This document shows, in pieces, positions 35,470-43,454 of a stretch of DNA of 64,000 nucleotides. Numbering within the stretch: the stretch's first letter is position 1; each line of letters opens with the position of its first letter. This DNA is from DATFVJ01 sp035517695 (GTDB lineage Bacteria > Actinomycetota > Actinomycetes > Streptosporangiales > Streptosporangiaceae). The stretch spans positions 24,259 to 88,258 of the forward strand of contig DATIYI010000322.1 in the NCBI GenBank assembly GCA_035517695.1, read 5' to 3'. Made by a program: the position numbers and the translations under genes. The notes under the pieces were generated by a model. That model searched no databases. It saw only the letters and a list, made by a program, of their open reading frames with translations, and was not told the DNA's origin.

Positions 35470-36792
35470 ATGATCGGTGCCTATGACCATGATTTCCGCG
35501 TTGACGCGACACCGCTCACGGAGCAGGCTGCGGTGGCGCACATTCATGGCATCTGTTTCAAGACAGGACCACCCGAGCGGGTTGGCGTGGAGCTGGAATG
35601 GTTGGTGCGTGATGCGCGCGACCCCGCCTTGCCAGTTGAACCCGACCGGGTCGAGTCCGCTCTGGCCGACCTCGGCAGTCCGGGAGCACTGCCCGCGAGG
35701 GGTTGCCTAACGACCGAGCCCGGCGGTCAGCTAGAGCTCAGCTCGTTGCCCGCTGCGAGTATCGGAGATTGCATAGCGGACGCGGCCCGCGACATGGCCG
35801 CCGTGACGGAAGCCATGCACGAGGCAGGTCTGTGCCTCTCCGGTCACGGCCTAGATCCTTTCCGCCCGCCCCTCCGAGTCCTTGACTCACCGCGTTATGC
35901 GGCGATGGAGGAGTTCTTCGACCGGTCGGGTCGCGCCGGGCGGATCATGATGTGCAGCACCGCCTCCGTCCAGGTGTGCCTGGATGCGGGGGAGGAAGGG
36001 CCCGGCCAGCAGGGCTACTGCAGGCGGTGGCATCTGCTGCACAAGATTGGACCTGTGCTCGTCGCGGCATTTGCGAACTCGCCGCTTGTCCAGGGCCGTC
36101 CGACGGGCTGGCGGTCGACCCGTCAGGCCGTATGGGCCCAGCTTGATCCTGGCCGCACCAGGCCACCGCAGGAAAATGGCCGACCGGGCATGAGCAGCGA
36201 TCTCAGGTCCAGGTGGGCCCATTATGCCCTGGACTCGGAGCTGATGTGCGTCAGGCGCCCCGACAACGAATCATGGGTCGCACCGCCGGGACTGACTTTC
36301 CGCGACTGGCTACGTGGTGCCGATGCCGCCGGCTTTCGCGGTTCACACGGGATCGCATCCGCCCGGGTCGACGGCGAGCGCCGGCCCACCGTCGATGACC
36401 TGGAATATCACCTTTCCACCCTTTTCCCGCCGGTCCGGCCGCGTGGTCACATCGAGCTCCGCATGATCGACGCGCAATCCGGCGATGGCTGGGTGGTGCC
36501 GACCGCGGTTGCCTGGGCGCTGGTCAGTGACGCCCAGGCGGCCGATGTGGCATTTGCGGCGGTGGAGCCGTTGTGGAACGCGCCAGGCGATCCCTGGTTG
36601 CGCGCGGCCCGGCACGGCCCCGCCGACGGAGCCGTCGCCCGTGCTGTCCGCGAGTGTTTCGAAGCCGCCGATGCCGCGTTGCGCCGTAGCGCCGCGCCTG
36701 CCACATTGCTCCGTTCGGTGACCAATTTCACCGAACGCTACGTGGAGCGTGACCGATGCCCCGCCGATGACCTGCTCAAGGAGCTCCCATGA
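35470..36792 (+). CDS. egtA: Glutamate-cysteine ligase of ergothioneine biosynthesis
   Basis: EgtA makes gamma-glutamylcysteine, the sulfur donor used by EgtB. The 440-residue protein has the GCS2-like fold: VGVELEWLVRD near residue 40, TEPGGQLELSSLP near 80, MMCSTASVQVCLD near 160, a LVAAFANSPLVQG segment, and RGHIELRMIDAQSGDGW near 325. The ATG at 35470 has GAGGAGGG eight bases upstream. A longer open frame begins at 34927 but its extra residues come from tandem repeats. The stop overlaps the egtB start by 4 bases, beginning an egtABCD operon with coupled translation. Confidence 0.95.
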   Translation: MIGAYDHDFRVDATPLTEQAAVAHIHGICFKTGPPERVGVELEWLVRDARDPALPVEPDRVESALADLGSPGALPARGCLTTEPGGQLELSSLPAASIGDCIADAARDMAAVTEAMHEAGLCLSGHGLDPFRPPLRVLDSPRYAAMEEFFDRSGRAGRIMMCSTASVQVCLDAGEEGPGQQGYCRRWHLLHKIGPVLVAAFANSPLVQGRPTGWRSTRQAVWAQLDPGRTRPPQENGRPGMSSDLRSRWAHYALDSELMCVRRPDNESWVAPPGLTFRDWLRGADAAGFRGSHGIASARVDGERRPTVDDLEYHLSTLFPPVRPRGHIELRMIDAQSGDGWVVPTAVAWALVSDAQAADVAFAAVEPLWNAPGDPWLRAARHGPADGAVARAVRECFEAADAALRRSAAPATLLRSVTNFTERYVERDRCPADDLLKELP

Positions 36793-38219
36793 CCGCGCCG
36801 ACCGGCGACAACGCACCCAGCTCTACCGAAGCTCTGCGCGAGCGAATAGCCGTTGCGCTGCTCGCGGCCCGTGATCGTACCCGCGGCCTCACCGGCTGCG
36901 TCGATGACGCAGATCTCGTGCACCAGCACTCTCGCCTGATGTCGCCGCTGGTGTGGGATCTCGCGCACGTGGGCAATCAGGAGGAACTGTGGCTGCTCCG
37001 CGCCGTCGGCGGCCACGAGCCCATGCACCCGGAGATGGATCCGCTGTATGACGCGTTCGAGCATCCCCGCGCCGAGCGCCCGGCCCTGCCATTGCTGCCA
37101 CCCGGCGAAGCGCGGGCATATGTCGCTGAGGTCCGTGGTCGTGTACTCGATCTGCTGGAACGTGCACCTCTGGCCGGTGCGCCGCTGGTAGCGGACGGGT
37201 TCGCGTTCGGCATGATCGCCCAGCATGAGCAGCAGCACGACGAGACGATGCTGATCACCCACCAGCTCCGCAAGGGCGCGCCTGTACTGCGGGCGCCTGC
37301 GCCGGTACGCCGGGCATCTGCGCCGGTACCCCGGGCATCTGCGCCGGTACCGCATCCAGCCGCGCCGGGACTGCGGGCACCTGCGGCGCCGGGCACTGCT
37401 GCGCTGCCCACCGAGGTCCTTGTGCCTGCGGGCCCGTTCATGATGGGTACCTCCACCGAACCGTGGGCCCTGGACAATGAGCGGCCTGCGCACCTCGTCG
37501 AGGTGGATTCCTTCTACCTTGACACCGCCGCGGTGACCAACTCCGCGTACGCGGAGTTCGTCGCGGACGGCGGATACGACGAGCCGCGATGGTGGAGCGG
37601 GCTGGGCTGGGAGTGGCGGCAGCGGGCCGGGCTGACCTCGCCCGGGTTCTGGCACCGTGACGGCGGCGAGTGGGTAAGACGCCGCTTTGGTGCGATCGAG
37701 CCGGTCCCGCCCAACCAGCCGGTTCTGCATGTCTGCTGGTACGAGGCGGACGCGTACGCGCGCTGGGCTGGACGTCGGCTGCCCACCGAGGCCGAGTGGG
37801 AGAAGGCCGCGAGGTTCGACCCTGTGTCACACAGGGCGCGCAGGTACCCCTGGGGTGACGACGAGCCCGGTCTTGAGCACGCCAACCTGGGCCAGCGGCA
37901 CCTTGAGCCCGCGGAGGCAGGCTGCTATCCAGCCGGGCAGGCTCCGTGTGGCGCCCGCCAGCTGATCGGCGACGTGTGGGAATGGACGGCAAGTGACTTC
38001 CTGCCGTACCCGGGTTTCGCGGCCTGGCCGTACCGCGAGTATTCGGAGGTGTTCTTCGGCAGCACCTACAAGGTGCTGCGGGGCTGCTCGTTCGCGGTGG
38101 ACCCGGTGGCCTGCCGTACCACCTTCCGCAACTGGGACTATCCGGTCCGCCGCCAGATCTTTGCCGGGTTCCGCACCGCCCGTGACGCCGGCCCGGCTGT
38201 GTCTGTGGAGCACGGCTGA
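36789..38219 (+). CDS. egtB: Ergothioneine sulfoxide synthase EgtB
   Basis: A non-haem iron enzyme joining gamma-glutamylcysteine (or cysteine) to hercynine with O2. The 476-residue protein has an N-terminal DinB-like domain with the iron ligands His60 (VWDLAHVG) and His146/His150 (IAQHEQQHDET), and a C-terminal FGE-sulfatase domain (VPAGPFMMGTS, LPTEAEWEKAA, GDVWEWTASDF, RNWDYPVRRQIFAGFR). Between the domains, residues ~166-200 are an Ala/Pro/Arg-rich insert (RASAPVPRASAPV) made of 21-bp DNA repeats (37290-37365). The insert lies at a domain linker and the catalytic residues are intact, so activity is expected. Confidence 0.96.
   Translation: MTAPTGDNAPSSTEALRERIAVALLAARDRTRGLTGCVDDADLVHQHSRLMSPLVWDLAHVGNQEELWLLRAVGGHEPMHPEMDPLYDAFEHPRAERPALPLLPPGEARAYVAEVRGRVLDLLERAPLAGAPLVADGFAFGMIAQHEQQHDETMLITHQLRKGAPVLRAPAPVRRASAPVPRASAPVPHPAAPGLRAPAAPGTAALPTEVLVPAGPFMMGTSTEPWALDNERPAHLVEVDSFYLDTAAVTNSAYAEFVADGGYDEPRWWSGLGWEWRQRAGLTSPGFWHRDGGEWVRRRFGAIEPVPPNQPVLHVCWYEADAYARWAGRRLPTEAEWEKAARFDPVSHRARRYPWGDDEPGLEHANLGQRHLEPAEAGCYPAGQAPCGARQLIGDVWEWTASDFLPYPGFAAWPYREYSEVFFGSTYKVLRGCSFAVDPVACRTTFRNWDYPVRRQIFAGFRTARDAGPAVSVEHG
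37286..37365. repeat. 21-bp tandem repeats in egtB
   Basis: About three and a half units of ctgcgccggtaccccgggca with minor changes, in frame, coding the RASAPVP heptapeptide. Confidence 0.88.
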
Positions 38220-38983
38220 TGTGCCGCCATCTCGCCTACCTCGGCCCGCCTGTGACCCTGCGCGAGCTGATCATCGACCCGGCGCACGGCCTGTACAGGC
38301 AGGCCTGGGCGCCACGGCGCCAGCAGCACGGGACGGTAAACGCGGATGGGTTCGGCGTCGGCTGGTACGCCGGCGGCGACCCGCTTCCCGCCAGGTACCG
38401 GCGGGGCCAGCCGATCTGGGCGGATCCGTCGTTCGCCGATGTCGCCCGGGTAACCACGACTACAGCCGCGCTCGCCGCGGTCAGGTGCGCCACCGCGGGA
38501 ACAGAGGCGGGCGAGGCGGCCGCCGCCCCCTATACGTCAGGCCCCTGGTTGTTCAGCCACAACGGCGCGGTCAGCGGCTGGCCGAACGCGGCCGCTGGGC
38601 TCGCGGGTGCGTTGCCCGCCGCTGACCTGCTCACCCTCGAAGCCCGCTCTGACTCGGCCCTGCTATGGGCCCTCGTCCTTGAACGGCTGCGCGGCGGCGC
38701 CGTGGCGGCCGACGCCCTGGCCGCCACCGTAGCCCGGCTTCATGCCGAACGCGTGCCCGGCAGGTTCAACTTCCTGCTCACCGACGGCGCTGTCATCGCG
38801 GCAACCGCTGCCGGGGACACGCTGTGCTACCGGTGCGATCACGGTCGCGTAATGGTCGCCTCCGAACCGTCCGACGACGTGCCCGGATGGACCTGGGTTC
38901 CCGATGGCTCAGTGCTGACCGCAGCGGCCGGCTACGTCGACGTCGGTCGGCTCGTCACCGACGAAAGGACAGCGACCGGATGA
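38219..38983 (+). CDS. egtC: Gamma-glutamyl hercynylcysteine sulfoxide hydrolase EgtC
   Basis: A class II glutamine amidotransferase-fold enzyme (254 residues) that removes the glutamyl group in ergothioneine synthesis. The N-terminal nucleophile is Cys2 (MCRHLAYLG), and the fold residues GTVNADGFGVGWY, VRCAT and LFSHNGAVSGWP are present. Its ATG shares one base with the egtB stop (TGATG) and its own stop overlaps egtD (ATGA), so all four egt genes are translationally linked. Confidence 0.95.
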   Translation: MCRHLAYLGPPVTLRELIIDPAHGLYRQAWAPRRQQHGTVNADGFGVGWYAGGDPLPARYRRGQPIWADPSFADVARVTTTTAALAAVRCATAGTEAGEAAAAPYTSGPWLFSHNGAVSGWPNAAAGLAGALPAADLLTLEARSDSALLWALVLERLRGGAVAADALAATVARLHAERVPGRFNFLLTDGAVIAATAAGDTLCYRCDHGRVMVASEPSDDVPGWTWVPDGSVLTAAAGYVDVGRLVTDERTATG

Positions 38984-39951
38984 CCGCGCTCGAGATAGTC
39001 CGCTTCCTGCCTCCCGGCTTCCTGGAGGAGTCGCTGCGCGCCGACGCGCTCACCGGGCTCACGAGCTCACCCAAGCGGCTGCCGCCGAAGTGGTTCTACG
39101 ACGACAGGGGCAGCGAACTCTTCGAGCAGATCACCAGGTTGCCGGAGTACTACCCGACCAGGGCAGAGCGGGAGATCCTGCACCGGCGCGCTGCGGAGAT
39201 CGCCTCCGCCAGCTGTGCGGACACCCTGGTCGAACTCGGCTCCGGGTCGGCCGGGAAGACCGGTCTGCTGCTCGAAGCGCTGCGCGAATGCGGAACCCTG
39301 CATAGCTACGTCCCCGTCGACGTGAGCGAGGCGGCACTGGTCGCGGCGGGCCGCCGGGTGCGGGCCGCGTATCCCGATCTGGCGGTGCGGGCTGTGGTTT
39401 CGGATTTCGAGGAGCACCTGGGTCTGCCCATCGCAGGCGGACCGCGCATGGTCGCCTTCCTCGGCAGCACAATCGGGAACCTGCTACCAGCCGAGCGGGC
39501 GGAGTTCCTCGCCTCGCTCCGCGCCGAGCTTGGCACCCGCGACACCCTCCTCCTCGGCACCGACCTAGTCAAAGACCCCGCCACCTTGGTGGCCGCCTAC
39601 GATGACGCAGCCGGTGTCACCGCGGCGTTCAACAAGAACGTGCTCAGCGTTCTCAACAGGGAACTTGACGGCGACTTCGACCTGGCCACGTTCGGGCACG
39701 TCGCGGCGTGGGACGGCGCCAACGAGTGGATCGAGATGAGACTACGTTCGCTGCCTGAGCAAAGCGTGAAGCTAGGTGCCCTCGGCGTCCTTGTGCGCTT
39801 CCGCGCCGGCGAGGAGATGCGCACGGAGGTATCGGCTAAGTTCCGCGAGGAAGGCGTGCGCGCCGAACTGGCTGCGGCCGGGTTCAAGATGCGAGCGTGG
39901 TGGACCGACGAGGAAGGCAGGTTCGCCCTCTCCTTGTCTGTCCCTTTGTGA
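38980..39951 (+). CDS. egtD: L-histidine N(alpha)-methyltransferase EgtD
   Basis: EgtD trimethylates histidine to hercynine with three SAM. The 323-residue protein has the family N-terminus (LTSSPKRLPPKWFYDDRGSE, LPEYYPTRAERE), SAM-binding VELGSGSAGKT, VPVDVSEAAL, FLGSTIGNLLPAERAEFL and the substrate region FNKNVLSVLNRELDGDF. Last gene of the operon. Its final codons (SLSVPL) and stop form the first copy of a ~21-bp tandem repeat that continues into the downstream DNA. A separate EgtE lyase gene is not present in the window. Confidence 0.96.
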   Translation: MTALEIVRFLPPGFLEESLRADALTGLTSSPKRLPPKWFYDDRGSELFEQITRLPEYYPTRAEREILHRRAAEIASASCADTLVELGSGSAGKTGLLLEALRECGTLHSYVPVDVSEAALVAAGRRVRAAYPDLAVRAVVSDFEEHLGLPIAGGPRMVAFLGSTIGNLLPAERAEFLASLRAELGTRDTLLLGTDLVKDPATLVAAYDDAAGVTAAFNKNVLSVLNRELDGDFDLATFGHVAAWDGANEWIEMRLRSLPEQSVKLGALGVLVRFRAGEEMRTEVSAKFREEGVRAELAAAGFKMRAWWTDEEGRFALSLSVPL

Positions 39952-40061
39952 CCACCTGTCTGTCCCTTGTGGCCACCTGTCTGTCCCTTGTGACCCTCTG
40001 TCTGCTTATTTGTAACCCTCGGGACGCAAATCCTCAGGACGCAATCCCTCAGGACGTAAGG
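39934..40061. repeat. Tandem repeats covering the egtD 3' end and downstream DNA
   Basis: Three ~21-22-bp units of tgtctgtcccttgtggccacc (39934-39998), the first including the egtD stop codon, followed by three ~15-bp units of the type cctcaggacgcaatc (40016-40060). Confidence 0.88.
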
Positions 40062-40087
40062 GAGCTGTGCGTCCGGATGTAGCCCTC

Positions 40088-41435
40088 CTAGGCCTCTGCC
40101 CGAGCCGGCGGTACCGCTGGGTAGCCGGGTGGGGGTTCCGCTCCGGCCGGGTATCTGCGGGAGATCAGCTCTGCCTGGTTCTCCTGCAGGTGTGGGCCGT
40201 CGGCTGGAGCCTGGCCGGCGACCATCGGTACCACCACACCCGCCAGGGCATCGTCCGTCCGCGGCGTCCTGAGGGTGAGGACGTCCGCGAAACTTGGCGC
40301 CGCGGCGTCGCGCGCGGTCAGGGCCGGCAGGTTCCAGCGTTGCTGTACGGGTCTTGAGGATCGACGTGTGGTCGAGCGGCGTGGCGCCCGCCGGGACACC
40401 GAACACCGTTCCTGGCTCGATCAGCGGCGAGACAAGCACGGTCGGGACTCGTCTTCGGAAGTCCGGTCGGTGCCGAACCGGGTGAAGTCGAAGCCGAACT
40501 CGCCCGTGTCGTTGTCCGGCGGCACCGCGTCCGATGGCGGCGGTACGTGGTCGTAGCAGCCGCCATGCTCGTCGTAGGTGATTACCAGCAGTGACTGCGC
40601 CCAGCCGGGGCCGCCGCGCACCGCCTCGTACACGTCTTGGATGAACTGCTCGCCGAGCGCAACGTTGTAGTTGGGGTGCTGGCTCTTGCCTGCAGAATCC
40701 CAGCTGGGTTCGAGGAATGTGAAAGCGGGCAGCGTGCCGGCCGCCGCGGCCGACGTGAAGTCGGCGAAAAGGCCGATGTGCCCGCCGGTCGCCTTGCCGA
40801 TATCGGTGAACGTGGACTTGGTAAGCGGTTCAGCGTCGTATCCGTGGATCGCCCAGCCGAGACCGTGGCCACCGAGCAGGCCGAAGGTGCTTGACGCGGT
40901 GAAGGTATGGGTCTTGTCGTCCATATGGCCCTGGCTCGTCGCCGCACAGGCGAACGCGCGGTTGGGCATCGTCTCCGTTGGTCGGAGGCGAACCAGTGCT
41001 CGCAGACCGCGTACCCCCTTGGCAAGCGCGGACAATACCGGCAGCGCATCGGGTGTGAAATAGCCCATGATGTCGCCCGTCACCGTGCCCGCCAGGATCG
41101 GCCAGCCCTCCTTGGCCTGCCAGCCGAGCGTGTACGCGAAGTCCTTGACGAAGCCCTCGCACGCCGCGGGTTCGAATGGCTCGTCGGGCCCTGGAGGCTC
41201 CCGTACAACTGGTCGTCTGTCGCCATGTAGCCCTCGCCGGGATCGGCGCCGGCTTGTGATACGCGCCAGCAGTGCCCGGCTTGATCCGGAATACATTGGC
41301 TGTCTCGCCAGCCGGTTGGATTCTGTTCCGGTCAGGCCCTCGTATGACTGCCCGGACGGTGACACTTTTCCCGCATGGGTCTAAAGGAAGCCGAGCATGT
41401 GGTCGAATGACCGATTCTCGAGCATGAGAATTACC
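40088..41435 (-). pseudogene. Secreted phosphoesterase / phospholipase C family gene, multiply broken
   Basis: Read on the minus strand the pieces follow the phosphoesterase family (acid phosphatase/phospholipase C) in order but in different frames: NVVILMLENRSFDHMLGFL then an in-frame TAG; VSPSGQSYEGLTGTESN; ANVFRIKPGTAGAYHK; EGYMATDDQLYGSLQG; EGFVKDFAYTLGWQAKEGW; a long intact stretch with TMPNRAFACAATSQGHMDD, TFLEPSWDSAGKSQHPNYNV and VITYDEHGGCYDHVPPP; then LVSPLIEPGTVFGVP and LDHTSILKT; and finally RWNLPALTARDAAAP to a stop at 40088. At least four frameshifts plus one stop make this an inactive gene. No signal peptide is recognisable upstream. Confidence 0.85.
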
Positions 41436-41440
41436 ACGTT

Positions 41441-41817
41441 CTCCCCGATGAGAGCGCATTACCGCGGCATTACCGCCCGGCATGACAGCCTCCGTATGTC
41501 CCGCGTCCTGGGTACCGCAGTGCCGCAGTGCCCATTTGGCCGCAGCGCACGAGCGCCCCGATCGTGCCATCAAAGTGTGACTCAGCGCGGCAGATTCAAC
41601 TCCGATCAACGCCCATATCCTGCGTCGATGGGAAAGGGTCTCAGCTGCATTAATACTGCGTGAGCAGCTGCTCATTCCAGGGGGACCCGCGCCGCCACAA
41701 CAGCGAGTATCTTCCGTCCCGTGGCGCACCTTTTGCCACCACTGGTGAACCGGTGGGGCCCTGGCGTTCGTTCCACCTGATGGATGGTGACGAGCACGCG
41801 CAAGGGGGCGCAGTACG
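41441..41817. other. Intergenic region between the broken phosphoesterase and the LuxR gene
   Basis: No gene seen. The left part may be the eroded 5' end of the phosphoesterase; the right part should hold the promoter of the LuxR-type gene, but no confident -35/-10 was found. Confidence 0.4.
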
Positions 41818-42441
41818 GTGATCAATTCGATCGACGTGGCCGTGGTCTGGGACGACCCTGAACACCCCGAACTCTTCGAGGGCCTCCGGGCATACGCGGC
41901 GCGCGTCCCAGACCTGGACGTGCGGGAGACCGGGGCGGCTGCGCTGCTGCGCATGGCTGAGCCGCGGCCCGACGTGGTGCTCGTCGAGGTGGCACCGCGC
42001 GAGGGTGGTCCCGGCACCGCCGCTGACGTGCGCGCGCTGTGCCGAGCGGGCTATCGCGTGCTCGCGCTGTGCAGGAGCTCGGATCCCTACCTGAGCGCCT
42101 CACTGCTCGGCACGGGCGCGTGCCTGCTTCCGGGCAGGAAACAGACGATCGCAGCCATCGTCGCCGCCATCCGTGCCTCAGCACCCAGGAATGGCGCGGC
42201 GGGCTCCACCGGCGATACCCGCCCGCAGTTGTCGCGGCGCGAGCGTTCTGTGCTGCTCGCATACGCGTCAGGAATGACCCTCGACGCCGTCGCGGAACAG
42301 GTCGGAATCCGGCCGAGCACGGCGAAAACCTATCTCGAGCGCGTCAAGGCGAAGTACCTCGAGATCGGCCGGCCCGCGTACACAAAACTGGAGCTTGTAC
42401 AGCGTGCGCGTGAGGAAAGCGCGTCTTCGGGTGGATACTGA
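41818..42441 (+). CDS. LuxR-type regulator with atypical receiver-like domain
   Basis: A 207-residue DNA-binding protein. The N-terminal ~120 residues resemble a response-regulator receiver (IDVAVVWDDPEHP; PDVVLVEVAPREGG), but the position after VVLV that normally bears the phosphorylated Asp is Glu. The C-terminal LuxR-type HTH is clear (LSRRERSVLLAYASGMTLDA, then EQVGIRPSTAKTYLERVKAK). No histidine kinase is adjacent, so it is probably an orphan, phosphorylation-independent regulator. Start GTG 41818. The gluconokinase gene begins 5 bases after its stop; the two may be co-transcribed. Confidence 0.85.
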   Translation: MINSIDVAVVWDDPEHPELFEGLRAYAARVPDLDVRETGAAALLRMAEPRPDVVLVEVAPREGGPGTAADVRALCRAGYRVLALCRSSDPYLSASLLGTGACLLPGRKQTIAAIVAAIRASAPRNGAAGSTGDTRPQLSRRERSVLLAYASGMTLDAVAEQVGIRPSTAKTYLERVKAKYLEIGRPAYTKLELVQRAREESASSGGY

Positions 42442-42446
42442 ACTTC

Positions 42447-42971
42447 GTGGCTCCACCGATCTTGCTTGTGATGGGTGTCTCTGGCAGCGGCAAAACCACG
42501 GTCGGCGCGATGCTCGCGGGTCAGCTCCACTGGGCCTATGCCGAGGCGGACGATTTCCACCCGGCGGCTAACGTGGCCAAGATGCGGGCAGGGATTCCCC
42601 TTGACGACGCCGATCGCGTGCCGTGGCTGCGGTCCATCGGCGCGTGGATCGACGAGCGCGCTGCCGTCGGCGAGCCGGCGGTGGTGACGTGCTCGGGGCT
42701 CAAGCGGCGCTACCGTGACGTGCTGCGTGCTGGCAGGCCGCAAGTCCGGCTGATCTACCTGGAAGCCGACAGGGACCTCATCGCCAGGCGCCTCGCGGCC
42801 AGGCACGGCCACTTCTTCCCCGCCAGCCTGCTGGACAGCCAGTTCGCCGAACTCGAACCGCCCGAGCCGGATGAGAACCCGCTGACGGTTTCCACTGACG
42901 ACACGCCGCAGTCCGTGGTCAGCAAGATCGTTACAGGGCTTGCGGAGCCTAATCCGCCGGCTCGAGCGTGA
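42447..42971 (+). CDS. gntK: Gluconokinase (GntK type)
   Basis: A 174-residue kinase converting gluconate to 6-phosphogluconate for the pentose phosphate pathway. Walker A is GVSGSGKTTVGAML, followed by the family signature YAEADDFHPAANVAKMRAGI and PLDDADRVPWL, CSGLKRRYRD and LEADRDLIARRL. Length and motifs are typical. GTG start, 5 bases after the LuxR gene. Its 3' end overlaps the convergent msrB gene by 23 bp, an unusual tail-to-tail overlap. Confidence 0.95.
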   Translation: MAPPILLVMGVSGSGKTTVGAMLAGQLHWAYAEADDFHPAANVAKMRAGIPLDDADRVPWLRSIGAWIDERAAVGEPAVVTCSGLKRRYRDVLRAGRPQVRLIYLEADRDLIARRLAARHGHFFPASLLDSQFAELEPPEPDENPLTVSTDDTPQSVVSKIVTGLAEPNPPARA

Positions 42972-43362
42972 GGGAGATCGAGTTGATGCAATACCGGTCG
43001 TCGGTGGGTGTCCGGTACCCCTCGCCATGGAAGACATGGCCAAGGTGCGAGCCGCAGTTGGCGCAGCGTACCTCGGTCCGGACCATCCCGAGTGCCCGGT
43101 CCTCGCGCAGTTCGACTTTGTCGCTATCCGAGGGCGCGTAGAAGCTCGGCCAGCCGCAGTGCGACTCGAACTTGGTTTCCGAGCGGAACAGTTCCGTCCC
43201 GCACGCACGGCAGCGATAGACGCCGACCGTCTTCGTGTCGGTGTACTCACCCGTGAAGGGCGCTTGCGTTCCTGCCTCGCGGAGCACGTGGTACTCTTCG
43301 GGGCTGAGCTGCTCCCGCCACTCCTGCTCGGTCTTTCCCGATGTGCCCGCGTCACCCGCCAT
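42949..43362 (-). CDS. msrB: Peptide-methionine (R)-S-oxide reductase MsrB
   Basis: A 137-residue zinc-containing repair enzyme reducing methionine-R-sulfoxide. Zinc ligands are CRAC and CANC (residues ~51-54 and 100-103), and the catalytic Cys is in DDRYCINSISLTL near residue 125. HCGWPSFYAP and GSHLGHVFHGEGYRTP are family signatures. The ATG at 43362 gives the standard length; the open frame continues upstream without family residues. It faces gntK and shares 23 bp with its end. Confidence 0.96.
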   Translation of the reverse strand: MAGDAGTSGKTEQEWREQLSPEEYHVLREAGTQAPFTGEYTDTKTVGVYRCRACGTELFRSETKFESHCGWPSFYAPSDSDKVELREDRALGMVRTEVRCANCGSHLGHVFHGEGYRTPTDDRYCINSISLTLEPAD

Positions 43363-43454
43363 GGGCCCGAGTCTACGCGCTACCGCGCCAATGGGTCCCG
43401 GGTGCATGCGAACAGCCACGCGCCCGGAACGGCGCGCCTGCCGGTCTGCGCACG

